A stretch of 64,000 nt of DNA from Verrucomicrobiia bacterium (GTDB lineage Bacteria; Verrucomicrobiota; Verrucomicrobiia; Palsa-1439): the NCBI GenBank assembly GCA_035577545.1, contig DATLVI010000035.1, positions 62,001 through 126,000 of the forward strand, read 5' to 3'. The stretch's first letter is position 1. Each line of letters begins with the position of its first letter. Under the pieces are notes generated by a model, which was given only the letters and a program-made list of their open reading frames with translations, searched no databases and was not told where the DNA came from. Position numbers and translations under genes: made by a program. Shown piece by piece: positions 26,123 through 33,835 of this stretch.

Positions 26123-27307
26123 CTATTTTTTAAGGCTGCGGACGAACTTGCCGATGCCGTCGATGGCTTTTTCGAGTTCGGTCATGGCGCCGCAATAACT
26201 GGCGCGCACGTGGCCTTCGCCGCTGGGACCGAAGGCGTCGCCGGGGACGACCGCGACGCGTTGCTGCTCGAGCAACTGCACGGCGAACTCGCGCGAGGTC
26301 AGCCCGGTTTCACGAATCGACGGGAACGAGTAGAAGGCCCCGTTCGGCATGTGGCAGGGCAGGCCGATCTCGTTGAAAGACTTTACGATGAAATTGCGGC
26401 GGAGCCGGTACTGCTCGCGCATGACAGCGATGTCGTCCAGCCCATGTTCCAGCGCCTCGATGGCGGCTTCCTGGCTGAGGATCGGGGCGCAGAGCATCGA
26501 GTATTGGTGGACCCGCAACATGGCTTCGGTGAGCGCGACGGGAGCGCAGACGTAGCCGATGCGGAACCCGGTCATCGCGAACGCCTTCGAGAATCCGTGG
26601 AGGAAAATCGTACGCTCCTTCATGCCCGGCAGCGCGGCAACGGTGCTGTGCTTGCCGGAGTAGGTGAGTTCGCTGTAGATCTCGTCGGTCAATACCAATA
26701 GATCGTTATCGATGCACACCCGCGCGATTTTCTCGACCTCTTCAGCGGACAGTGTAGCACCCGTCGGGTTGGTCGGGAAATTCAGCATGATCGCTTTGGT
26801 TCGCGGTGTGATGGAGGCCGCAACGTCTTCAGCAGTCAGTGAAAATTTATTTTCGGCGCGGGTGCGGATTGCCTTGCCGACGCCGTGCACCAACTGCACG
26901 CTCGGGTGATACGAGACGTAGCAGGGTTCGTGATAGAGAACTTCGTCGCCGGGATTGATAATGGCCCGCAACGCAATGTCCAGACCCTCGCTGACGCCGA
27001 CCGTGACGAGGATTTCCGAATTCGGGTCGTACTCGATGTGGAAGACGTCCTTCAAATACGTGCTGATCGCCTTGCGAAGTTTGATCAAGCCGAAATTGGA
27101 AGTGTAACTGGTGCGCCCGCGTTCGAGCGCGAAGATGGCCGCTTCGCGAATGTGCCACGGCGTGACGAACCCCGGCTCGCCAATGCCGAGCGACACGACA
27201 TTGTCCATCGACTGGACGATGTCGAAGAAATCGCGAATCCCCGAGCGCGGGATACTCCGCACATGCTCGGCAACAAAATCGCGCTTCGTTTGACGTTCGA
27301 GGGGCAT
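26123..27307 (-). CDS. PLP-dependent aminotransferase, class I (AspC-like)
   Basis: A 394-residue fold-type I aminotransferase. IPRSGIRDFFDIVQSMDNVV and SLGIGEPGFVTPWHIREAA are the typical N-terminus. FPTNPTGATLS is the region after the substrate site, and FLHGFSKAFAMTGFRIGY carries the PLP-binding lysine. Such proteins transaminate aspartate, aromatic or branched-chain amino acids; the exact partner cannot be told. An Lrp/AsnC-type regulator lies about 5 kb away. Confidence 0.9.
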   Translation of the reverse strand: MPLERQTKRDFVAEHVRSIPRSGIRDFFDIVQSMDNVVSLGIGEPGFVTPWHIREAAIFALERGRTSYTSNFGLIKLRKAISTYLKDVFHIEYDPNSEILVTVGVSEGLDIALRAIINPGDEVLYHEPCYVSYHPSVQLVHGVGKAIRTRAENKFSLTAEDVAASITPRTKAIMLNFPTNPTGATLSAEEVEKIARVCIDNDLLVLTDEIYSELTYSGKHSTVAALPGMKERTIFLHGFSKAFAMTGFRIGYVCAPVALTEAMLRVHQYSMLCAPILSQEAAIEALEHGLDDIAVMREQYRLRRNFIVKSFNEIGLPCHMPNGAFYSFPSIRETGLTSREFAVQLLEQQRVAVVPGDAFGPSGEGHVRASYCGAMTELEKAIDGIGKFVRSLKK

Positions 27308-27378
27308 GAACTTGTATTTTACGTGCGTGGGAACGGAAATGCAAGCGACGCAGGGAGGGGGTGGTGTCCTAATTTGAA

Positions 27379-27621
27379 TTAGGCGCGGATTTTACCAGCA
27401 AGGCGATACACTATCAGCGCGATCACTAATTGAATGATTATCGGAATAGGGGGTAGCTTGCCCGCCATGTCCTTACCCGCTTCTGGATGAAAGATCAGAA
27501 AGGTTCCCACGATGAGAAAAATGAGAGAAGCTATGATATAAAAACCAGCTAGTTTTCGGATAAACCGCTTAACAATAAGCCGATGTGCGAATATTCGTAG
27601 TTTCAAGCTTGTAAGTGTCAT
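27379..27621 (-). CDS. Small two-helix membrane protein
   Basis: An 80-residue protein with two membrane helices, residues 26-44 (AGFYIIASLIFLIVGTFLIF) and 60-75 (IPIIIQLVIALIVYRLAG), separated by a short soluble loop. The ATG overlaps the stop of an upstream 42-codon frame (TGATG), so it is probably translated by coupling. Family unknown. It may be a tail gene of the hicBA operon. Confidence 0.55.
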   Translation of the reverse strand: MTLTSLKLRIFAHRLIVKRFIRKLAGFYIIASLIFLIVGTFLIFHPEAGKDMAGKLPPIPIIIQLVIALIVYRLAGKIRA

Positions 27622-27749
27622 CACTTCTGAGCCTTGCTCGCAATAGTAGCCCGCACCGCCGTCTGCGGTGATTCGACAGGGGGAAGCTCCAAGACGGTGT
27701 TATAGCGCGTTATGTTGCCATCCTTATCCAAAACGACGTCCAAACTCAC
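27621..27749 (-). CDS. Possible 42-residue protein between hicA and the membrane protein
   Basis: A GTG-started frame encoding MSLDVVLDKDGNITRYNTVL and ELPPVESPQTAVRATIASKA to a stop that overlaps the next ATG (TGATG). Its composition is protein-like (D-K-D-G-N as in a turn). Immediately upstream, a 27-codon frame ending HVVRKALLFAAKGEKTSA overlaps its GTG (GTGA). The two could be one gene broken by a frameshift or two tiny coupled genes. Low confidence. Confidence 0.35.
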   Translation of the reverse strand: MSLDVVLDKDGNITRYNTVLELPPVESPQTAVRATIASKAQK

Positions 27750-27856
27750 GCGGAAGTTTTCTCGCCTTTTGCTGCGAAAAGCAATGCTTTACGAACCACA
27801 TGTGATTCTGCCTGCTGAGCTTGATTCACACGCGGATTGCTAGTGACGTGAGTGCG

Positions 27857-28075
27857 TTAGAGAAGCGCCATGAACTGTTCCTTGGTCAGGCCGGCATCGC
27901 GGATCAAAGCGCGGAGCGTGCCTTTGGCGAGTTCACGATGGTTGGGGACTGTCAACCGACGACCGGACGCATGGCGAAGGATGATGTGACTGCCGGTTTG
28001 ATGATCCACCTCGTAGCCGATCTTGCGAAAGGCGCGCACGGCGTCCGCGCCCGAACAGACTGGCAGGCGGCTCAT
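27857..28075 (-). CDS. hicA: HicA-type toxin (mRNA interferase)
   Basis: A 72-residue protein with the HicA dsRBD-like fold. The key region is VDHQTGSHIILRHASGRRLT, with the family's conserved histidine, then VPNHRELAKGTLRALIRDAG. HicA toxins cleave mRNA until neutralised. The 4-base overlap with hicB (upstream, same strand) shows they are one operon. The gene order is antitoxin then toxin. Confidence 0.9.
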   Translation of the reverse strand: MSRLPVCSGADAVRAFRKIGYEVDHQTGSHIILRHASGRRLTVPNHRELAKGTLRALIRDAGLTKEQFMALL

Positions 28076-28284
28076 ACTGAGACTTCGACAATCTCTTCTG
28101 TGATTCCACCGGGGATCGGCTCGCCATGCTTCTCCAGACTCTGGAGATAGCCTTGGATGGCGTCCCGAATATTGGCCATGGCTTCTTCACGGGTTTTGCC
28201 TTCGGAAACGCAACCCGGCAGCGCCGGGCATTCCGCCACAAATACCCCATCCTCGTCTGGCTCGATGATAACTCGGAATCTCAT
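28072..28284 (-). CDS. hicB: HicB-type antitoxin
   Basis: A 70-residue protein: FRVIIEPDEDGVFVAECPAL then PGCVSEGKTREEAMANIRDA, the HicB partial RNase H fold. There is no C-terminal DNA-binding domain, so this is the short form. It precedes hicA with a 4-base overlap. A promoter with TTGCGA-N17-TATAGT ends only 8 bases before the ATG, so the mRNA may start at or very near the start codon (leaderless). Confidence 0.92.
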   Translation of the reverse strand: MRFRVIIEPDEDGVFVAECPALPGCVSEGKTREEAMANIRDAIQGYLQSLEKHGEPIPGGITEEIVEVSV

Positions 28285-28292
28285 GACCGCAT

Positions 28293-28321
28293 ACTATAAG
28301 CGTGACGGAGCCCAATCGCAA
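28293..28321 (-). promoter_or_regulatory. Predicted hicBA promoter close to the start codon
   Basis: Read on the minus strand, TTGCGA, a 17-base spacer and TATAGT. Only 8 bases separate the -10 hexamer from the hicB ATG, which predicts a leaderless or near-leaderless transcript. Confidence 0.5.
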
Positions 28322-28358
28322 CCATGAAGCTCGCGCCCCAGCCGCCCAATTACGATAA

Positions 28359-28442
28359 CGACAGACGGCCCGGGGCGGTCTCGGCAAGCTTCCGCCGTCG
28401 CACATCGTGCTTCCTCCTTCGCTAAAGCTACAGCGGACAAGG
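28359..28442 (+). repeat. Two dispersed repeats upstream of hicBA
   Basis: Two elements. CGACAGACGGCCCGGGGCGG (28359-28378, continuing to 28384) matches 16373-16397 in the opposite orientation with two mismatches in 25. CCTCCTTCGCTAAAGCTACA (28413-28432) belongs to the TTCGCTAAAGCTAC family, which recurs at 59447-59460. The gap 28285-28798 holds these and a doubtful 46-codon frame. Confidence 0.6.
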
Positions 28443-28547
28443 TGCACCAACTCCTTTGACCCTTCCGAGGAGAAGAACAAGTGCCACGAAGAGAAAACTA
28501 TTGACGAGCGGCGCTTGAACCGCTACAAAGCTCGAGGAGAGTACTTG

Positions 28548-28688
28548 ATGCGAATTATGAAACCACAACTGATGAGCCCGTTCGCGGGGACTACCATGTC
28601 CTCGGTGCGCGGTAGTGGTCTGGTTTCTTCCTGCGTCTCCCCAGCCCACTTTGTCATCGCGAATGAAGGAGGGTTTGGAAGCGGGTAG
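28548..28688 (+). CDS. Doubtful 46-codon frame upstream of the ABC transporter
   Basis: GAGGAGA sits seven bases before an ATG opening MRIMKPQLMSPFAGTTMSSV and ending VIANEGGFGSG. A hairpin terminator follows within 25 bases. The ribosome binding site, ATG and terminator make it look like a small gene or leader peptide for the exporter downstream. Against it: the reverse complement of its last third contains CCTTCATTCGCGATGACAAA, which looks like one of the ubiquitous intergenic repeats, and the composition is not clearly protein-like. Confidence 0.25.
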   Translation: MRIMKPQLMSPFAGTTMSSVRGSGLVSSCVSPAHFVIANEGGFGSG

Positions 28689-28711
28689 GTGTCACGTCCA
28701 TAGTTTTCGCC

Positions 28712-28747
28712 AACCCTGCTTCCGAAAAGGAAGGCAGGGTTTTTTGT
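28712..28747 (+). terminator. Rho-independent terminator before the ABC transporter gene
   Basis: AACCCTGCTTCC, a short loop, then GGAAGGCAGGGTT followed by TTTTTG. It is followed 50 bases later by the exporter gene, so it either ends a short upstream transcript or acts as an attenuator. Confidence 0.75.
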
Positions 28748-28798
28748 TGTCGTGTTCGGGAGAGGTAGCGCAGTGAGGTTGGTCAACGTAAGGAATTT

Positions 28799-30721
28799 AT
28801 GGAAGAACCAGAGCGTAAGGCAGCAGCATCAGTAGGGGAATACCTGGAGAGCGCCCGGGAGGCGGGCGGCATTTTCCGCTGGATTTGGCGGGAAGTGACC
28901 ACGGCGCAGAGCCGGCGGAAGCTGTACCGGATGTTTGGCGGCCTGTTGGTCGTCATCATCCTGCAGACAGTTCAACCCGGAGCGGTGGCCCTCATTTTCA
29001 ACGGGCTCACGAGCCGGAACGGCACATTGATTTGCTGGGGACTCGGGATATTCCTGGGGTGTCTCCTCGTGCAGAAGCTCGCCGATCGCTACCAGGAATC
29101 GGCCCGCGAGTGGGTCCTCGGACTTCACTGGGGCCGTCTGGATGATCGGATTACGGAACTCTTCTTTGAGAAGTCCGTGGGCCAGCATATCCATGAGGGC
29201 ACGACGCTTGCGGTGAGCAATATCGATAAAGGCCGCTGGCGGCTGCTGGAGATGCAGGGGATGCTCCTCTTTGAGGGGATACCGTCGATCATGCAGCTTC
29301 TCGTGGCGTATGTCTTCCTCTGGTTCCTCAGTTGGATCGCGGGAGTGGTGATGGGAATCGTGATTTTCACGTACCTCTGCTGGTCGATCTATCTGAACTT
29401 TCGCGTGAACCAGGTTTGCACGCCGATCGACAAAGAGTTTCGCGCGTTGAACCGGCGGCGAGTGGAACGCTGGGAACGGGTGGAGCGCGTCAAGATTTCC
29501 GGCAAAGAAGATGAGGAAACCCGGGAGATGTCCGGGATTTTCGATGGCGTGATCACGCGCGACCGGAGGTTCTGGTTGTGGTTCATCAAACAGGCGCATA
29601 TTCGCGGGATGGTCAACGCGACCGGCCTGATCGTGATCATGGGGTGGGGGGCCTGGCTGGTCTGGAACCACAAATGGCAACTCGGCCTGCTCTATCCGCT
29701 CTATGCGTGGTCGGCGAGGGTCAGCGAGAACATCTGGCGGATTGGCGCGATCGAGCACCAGATCAACTGGAACCTGCCCTCGGTCAAATCCATGATCGAA
29801 GCGCTGCGGATTCCGCCAGCCATTACCGATTCGATGGAGGCGGTGACGCTGGACCATACCGTGCCGCACAAGATTGAATTCGCGGGCGTCTCCCATACAT
29901 ATCCGGCGGAGGTGAAGAAAACAGCGGAAGCGCCGGCCGCGTTGATCCGGGTCAACTTCACGATTGAACCCGGGGAAAAGGTGGCGCTGCTTGGCGCGAG
30001 CGGCGCGGGCAAGACGACCGTCATGAGAAAACTGTTGCGATTCGACGACCCGACATCCGGCTGCGTTCTGGTTGGCGGCATCGATCTGCGGACCATTCGC
30101 CAGGCATCTTGGCGGAAGGGCATCGGTTACATCCCGCAACAATCGCAGGTGTTTGACGGTTCCATCCGGTACAACCTGACCTATCGGCTCAGCACAGAGG
30201 AACGCGCCCGGATCACCGACGCCGAGTTGTGGAAACTGATGCAGCTTCTGCAGATCGACTTCAAGGACCGGCTCACGCAGGGACTCGATACGATTGTCGG
30301 CAAGAACGGTATAAAGCTGTCCGGTGGCCAAGCCCAGCGCCTGATGATTGGCGCGGCGGTGATCCGTCGCCCGTGGCTGCTCGTGGTTGATGAGGCGACA
30401 TCCAGCCTCGACTCGGTGACCGAGCATGAGGTGCAGGCAGGGCTGGCGACAGTGCTTTCCGGTTCGGCGACCAGCGCGCTCATCGTCGCGCATCGCCTGA
30501 GCACAGTGCGGCACCTCTGCACCAAGTTTGTGGTCTTGAAAGCCGCCAACGAGGTCCAGAATGATGAATCACAAGTCGAGGCCATCGCCAGTTCCTTCGA
30601 GGACCTGTACCGCGAATCCGCGACGTTCCGTCGTCTGGCGGATTACCAGGGAGTGGCCGTGGAAACCCCGCGCGCCCGTCGTGCGACGGGGGCGACGGCG
30701 GAGCCGTCGGTTGCGGTTTGA
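28799..30721 (+). CDS. ABC transporter, fused permease and ATPase (exporter type)
   Basis: A 640-residue type I exporter half-transporter. About five membrane helices lie in residues 45-310, separated by long cytoplasmic segments. The nucleotide-binding domain follows, with Walker A GASGAGKTTVMRKLL near residue 399, the signature LSGGQAQRLMIGAAVIRRPW, Walker B LLVVDEATSSLD and the H-loop in LIVAHRLSTVRH. Such proteins act as homodimers exporting lipids, peptides or drugs. AAGGA precedes the ATG by five bases. No partner gene is present. The C-terminal 20 residues (RARRATGATAEPSVAV) look unstructured. Confidence 0.9.
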   Translation: MEEPERKAAASVGEYLESAREAGGIFRWIWREVTTAQSRRKLYRMFGGLLVVIILQTVQPGAVALIFNGLTSRNGTLICWGLGIFLGCLLVQKLADRYQESAREWVLGLHWGRLDDRITELFFEKSVGQHIHEGTTLAVSNIDKGRWRLLEMQGMLLFEGIPSIMQLLVAYVFLWFLSWIAGVVMGIVIFTYLCWSIYLNFRVNQVCTPIDKEFRALNRRRVERWERVERVKISGKEDEETREMSGIFDGVITRDRRFWLWFIKQAHIRGMVNATGLIVIMGWGAWLVWNHKWQLGLLYPLYAWSARVSENIWRIGAIEHQINWNLPSVKSMIEALRIPPAITDSMEAVTLDHTVPHKIEFAGVSHTYPAEVKKTAEAPAALIRVNFTIEPGEKVALLGASGAGKTTVMRKLLRFDDPTSGCVLVGGIDLRTIRQASWRKGIGYIPQQSQVFDGSIRYNLTYRLSTEERARITDAELWKLMQLLQIDFKDRLTQGLDTIVGKNGIKLSGGQAQRLMIGAAVIRRPWLLVVDEATSSLDSVTEHEVQAGLATVLSGSATSALIVAHRLSTVRHLCTKFVVLKAANEVQNDESQVEAIASSFEDLYRESATFRRLADYQGVAVETPRARRATGATAEPSVAV

Positions 30722-30887
30722 AGCCTGCGGTAGTTTGGTGTGCACACCTGATACAGATCGCGGATATTGATCCGTTTCGCAACGGTTCTTCTCATTGACG
30801 AAGGATACTGGGGAGGGAGGAATTCTCATTGAACCGGCAGTTACGGCTGAGTAGACTCTTCCTGTGAGGCACCCCGAGGAGATCGAG

Positions 30888-31988
30888 ATGAACCGTTGCC
30901 AACCATTGCGGCGATTTCTGGCAGCGATCCTTGGTGGTATCACGGTGCTGGTGTCCGGTTGTGCCACCCCGCAAGCCACGTTGACCGCCAACTACTCGCC
31001 CGAGAAACATTATCGGAAGATCTACATGGTGAGGATGGATAACGATCCTCGCGAGGTGCAGCCGAAGGTCGTGGCGCGCCTGCAGGGTATGGGCTTTGAG
31101 GTGGAGCTGATGGATCCCGATAAGCCGGGACGGGAGAGCCAAGGCAGCGGGTTCGTCATTAGCGACCAAGGGCACGTGCTGACGTGCGCGCACGTTGTTG
31201 GTGACGAGAAAACCGCGACGATCTGGCTGGCGGGGGAGCGGATGTACGCGGACGTCGTGCAGGCGGATACGAACACGGACATTGCGCTGCTGAAGTTGGA
31301 AACACCCGTTACGAATCAAGTGCTGCGTTTGGTCATCGATTCCACGGCGCCTCCCACCATGGGGCAGGAGGTGTATACGATTGGGTTTCCGCTCAGCGAG
31401 ATCCTGGGGACTTCGCCGCGGCTCGCGAAGGGCCTGGTCAGTTCCAATGTGGGAATGCATGACGACCCGAAGCAGATCCAGGTTTCGGTTGAAGTGCAGG
31501 CGGGCAACAGCGGCAGCCCGTTGCTCAACGAGAACGGCGACGTCGTCGGCATGATTAACTCGACACTGAGTCCCATGAACGTGATGGCGGTGACCCACGG
31601 CACCTTGCCACAAAACGTCAATTTTGCGATCAAGCCGGATGCCTTGAGCGACTTTGTGAAACAGGCGGGGATATCCGGGGATCGTGGGAACGCTGAAAAG
31701 ACAAAACTTTCATTTGATCGCGTCAAGGATTCCGTGGTGCTCGTGCGTTCCGGCAGGATTTTGCCGGGTGAGGAGTTGTCGGATGAATTGTGGTGCCGTA
31801 TCAACTATCATTATTTTTGGGACATGTACTGGCGCTTCCAAATTTTCTATTTGGAATTCTTCGACGCCAAGACCGGCAAGCTGATCCTCAAGGCGGGACA
31901 GTATGGCGACAGCCTCGGTACGGAGGACGCCACAATCAAAAGAACGTTCAAGCGCATCCGCGAGAAGTTCAACCCCAATCCGTCGTAG
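30888..31988 (+). CDS. Lipoprotein trypsin-like serine protease
   Basis: A 366-residue protein with a lipoprotein signal (FLAAILGGITVLVSGCA, Cys at about 25). The chymotrypsin-fold triad is complete: His in VLTCAHVVGDE, Asp in NTDIALLKL, Ser in QAGNSGSPLLNENGD. The family is Deg/HtrA-like, but no PDZ domain is seen. A domain of about 100 residues after residue 270 (SFDRVKDSVVLVRSGRIL and following) is unique. The start at MNRCQPLRRF is chosen because GAGGAGATCGAG precedes it. It lies between an ABC exporter and an Lrp-type regulator. Confidence 0.85.
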   Translation: MNRCQPLRRFLAAILGGITVLVSGCATPQATLTANYSPEKHYRKIYMVRMDNDPREVQPKVVARLQGMGFEVELMDPDKPGRESQGSGFVISDQGHVLTCAHVVGDEKTATIWLAGERMYADVVQADTNTDIALLKLETPVTNQVLRLVIDSTAPPTMGQEVYTIGFPLSEILGTSPRLAKGLVSSNVGMHDDPKQIQVSVEVQAGNSGSPLLNENGDVVGMINSTLSPMNVMAVTHGTLPQNVNFAIKPDALSDFVKQAGISGDRGNAEKTKLSFDRVKDSVVLVRSGRILPGEELSDELWCRINYHYFWDMYWRFQIFYLEFFDAKTGKLILKAGQYGDSLGTEDATIKRTFKRIREKFNPNPS

Positions 31989-32006
31989 GTCCGGTCTGCT
32001 GCACTG

Positions 32007-32486
32007 TTAGGGGCTGATCTTGAGGCGCTCGAATTCTTCGGCGCCTTCCATCATCACCGCCTGCTCTTTGTAGGTCTTGAGCATGAAGTGGGTGCCGGTG
32101 CTCGTGACGCCGGCGAGGGTGGCGAGCTTTTCGGCGACGAACTGGGCGACTTCGCGGAGATTGCGGCCTTCGACGAAAATGAGGAGGTCGTAGCCGCCGG
32201 ACATCAGGAAGAGGGAAGTGACTTCGTCGAACTTGGCGATGCGTTTGGCAATGCGGTCGAAGCCGCCTTCGCGTTCGGGCTGGATCTTGACCTCGATGAC
32301 GGCTTTGACGAGGTCGGTGTCAACCTTGTCGTCGTTGATAACAGCCTTGTAGCCGAGGATGACCTTGTCGTCCTCGTACTGTTTGATGCGGCGCTGCACT
32401 TCGTCGGCGGGAAGGTTGAGCATCTTGGACAGGTCGGCTGGCGTTCGCAACGCGTGTTCTTCGAGGAGTTTTAGCAGTGGATCCAT
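32007..32486 (-). CDS. Lrp/AsnC family transcriptional regulator
   Basis: A 159-residue regulator. The N-terminal helix-turn-helix includes LLEEHALRTPADLSKMLNLP and EVQRRIKQYEDDKVILGY. The C-terminal half is the RAM ligand-sensing ACT-like domain: FDEVTSLFLMSGGYDLLIFV and REVAQFVAEKLATLAGVTST. Such proteins sense amino acids and often control aminotransferases. The start is at MDPLLKLLEE; AGGAT precedes it by about ten bases. A longer frame upstream has no ribosome binding site. Confidence 0.9.
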   Translation of the reverse strand: MDPLLKLLEEHALRTPADLSKMLNLPADEVQRRIKQYEDDKVILGYKAVINDDKVDTDLVKAVIEVKIQPEREGGFDRIAKRIAKFDEVTSLFLMSGGYDLLIFVEGRNLREVAQFVAEKLATLAGVTSTGTHFMLKTYKEQAVMMEGAEEFERLKISP

Positions 32487-32535
32487 GGCGCAACACATCC
32501 TATCGCAGTGGGGAATTTGCCGCAAGCTTATCAGT

Positions 32536-32799
32536 TCAGTCGGAAGTCGAGTTGTTCGGCCAGAGATGTCGCTTCGCGAAGGCGTGTCCCGAGCCACTCT
32601 TCAGATAGCGCTCAAGTTCGGCGGCGCGGCGGCGGTCGGCAAGGGCCACGTAGCCGACGAGTTACCAAGGCCGGTATTTCGAAGTGTTATTGGTCCCGCC
32701 TTCGTTATGATTCTTGAGCCGCGCTTTGAGATCGTCGGTGATGCCGATGTAGGTTCTCGATGAATTCTTTAGGCTGCGGAGGAGGTAGACGTAGTGCAT
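32536..32799 (-). pseudogene. GIY-YIG nuclease-like gene with one in-frame stop codon
   Basis: An 87-codon frame interrupted at codon 46 (TAA at 32662-32664). The first part reads MHYVYLLRSLKNSSRTYIGI and the frame continues on the far side of the stop as LVGYVALADRRRAAELERYL followed by KSGSGHAFAKRHLW, a typical end for the small single-domain GIY-YIG (UPF0213-like) family. Since both sides are in the same frame and match the family, a single base change (for example from AAA, CAA or GAA) inactivated the gene, or it is a sequencing error. A small open frame of about 90 codons upstream of the ATG is not the gene. Confidence 0.8.
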
Positions 32800-32823
32800 G
32801 TCAAAGCAATGAGCAGAGGTAAT

Positions 32824-32886
32824 TGCCCTTCTTCGCCAGAGGCTACGAAGGGCATTTTTCGCTCGCGCAGAGCGCGAGCGAAAAAT
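32824..32886 (+). repeat. Hairpin plus perfect 15-base-arm palindrome beside tRNA-Pro
   Basis: TGCCCTTC (32824-32831) pairs with GAAGGGCA (32847-32854), followed by TTTTT. Then ATTTTTCGCTCGCGC (32854-32868), loop AGA, GCGCGAGCGAAAAAT (32872-32886) is a perfect palindrome that reaches the 3' CCA of tRNA-Pro on the minus strand. The first hairpin loop contains TTCGCCAGAGGCTACGAAG, a variant of the TTCGCTAAAGCTAC repeat family. It could act as a tRNA 3' terminator or processing structure, but no T-run follows on the minus strand. Confidence 0.65.
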
Positions 32887-32962
32887 GGTCGGGACGGCGA
32901 GATTCGAACTCGCGACCCCTTGCACCCCATGCAAGTGCGCTACCAGGCTGCGCTACGTCCCG
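32886..32962 (-). tRNA. tRNA-Pro (anticodon GGG)
   Basis: 77 bases with encoded CCA. The acceptor CGGGACG pairs with CGTCCCG and the D-arm has GCGC. The anticodon stem CTTGC pairs with GCAAG around the loop ATGGGGT, giving anticodon GGG (reads CCC, proline). The T-arm is GCGAG-TTCGAAT-CTCGC. Confidence 0.93.
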
Positions 32963-33040
32963 ACGCAAAAATCAACGAGGTGAACTCTAACACACGGGCG
33001 GTTGGCGACGCAAGCGTCCCGCGTCCCGGGCGCGATCCTA

Positions 33041-33835
33041 TCAGATGAGGAGGTACGCGGCAAATAATTCACCGAACAGCACGCTGACTTCCATGACGTA
33101 CAGCATGCCCGTTGCCGCCTGGTTGGCCTTTTCCTGCGCGCAGCGCAGGACCATGATGGCCAATGCCAGTGGCAGCGCCAGTCCCCACAGCAGGCGCATG
33201 AGAAAGAAAAACAAGTTCCCGTGAAGCGACCAGAGCGACGGAATAAGGATGCCGCCGAGGTTCGGATCGAATCTTTCCAGCGACGAGACCGTGGCGATGA
33301 CGATGACGGCGCGCAGAACCACCGCCCCGAGCACGATCTGCGCGAAGCGGAGCAGATGTTCGAAGCTCAGGCGTCGCATCAGCAGGTACCAATGACCCAG
33401 GATCATCCCGACGGTCGTGGCTCCCAGCAGCAACGTAGCACTCAACACTCCCGCGTCGAAAAACCAGGGTGCTGTCGTTTCCAACCCGCGGATGGCAAGC
33501 GCATGTTGCGCCAGGGGCATGAGGCCAAACGCCGAACCGGCCAGACCCGATGCCAGTAACAAGAGTCTCCCCAGATTAGGTTTCTCCAATCGGAACGCGC
33601 CATAGGCCGCGGTGGCGCCGATGACAGTAAGACCGAGGAACCGCACATCTGTCCAGGCCGACTGCAGCACCGCCTTTGATAGCACGACGGCAATGGCGGC
33701 CGTCAGGGCGCACAGAAGGCTGTTGAATGTGAAGAAACTCGTGCGGATCTCACGCGGCGGCAGCAGGCAAAGCAACAGCAAACTGCCAATGCTCAGCTCC
33801 GTGAGCACCATGCATAGAACCTGGATCAGTTTCAT
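33041..33835 (-). CDS. Integral membrane protein of unknown function
   Basis: A 264-residue protein that is mostly hydrophobic with about eight membrane helices; the first is LCMVLTELSIGSLLLLCLL at residues 7-25. Charged residues are few and no transporter or enzyme motif is recognised. Its start overlaps the stop of the DUF309 gene by four bases, so they are one operon. Confidence 0.7.
   Translation of the reverse strand: MKLIQVLCMVLTELSIGSLLLLCLLPPREIRTSFFTFNSLLCALTAAIAVVLSKAVLQSAWTDVRFLGLTVIGATAAYGAFRLEKPNLGRLLLLASGLAGSAFGLMPLAQHALAIRGLETTAPWFFDAGVLSATLLLGATTVGMILGHWYLLMRRLSFEHLLRFAQIVLGAVVLRAVIVIATVSSLERFDPNLGGILIPSLWSLHGNLFFFLMRLLWGLALPLALAIMVLRCAQEKANQAATGMLYVMEVSVLFGELFAAYLLI

Noticed and set aside
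28829-30514. A 561-codon minus-strand open frame opposite the ABC exporter
   Set aside because: The plus-strand frame has a full set of ABC motifs; the antisense frame has none and reflects GC-rich codon use.
32662-32934. A 90-codon minus-strand frame starting upstream of the GIY-YIG ATG
   Set aside because: The upstream part is translated tRNA and hairpin sequence; the real gene begins at 32799 and runs to 32536 across the stop codon.
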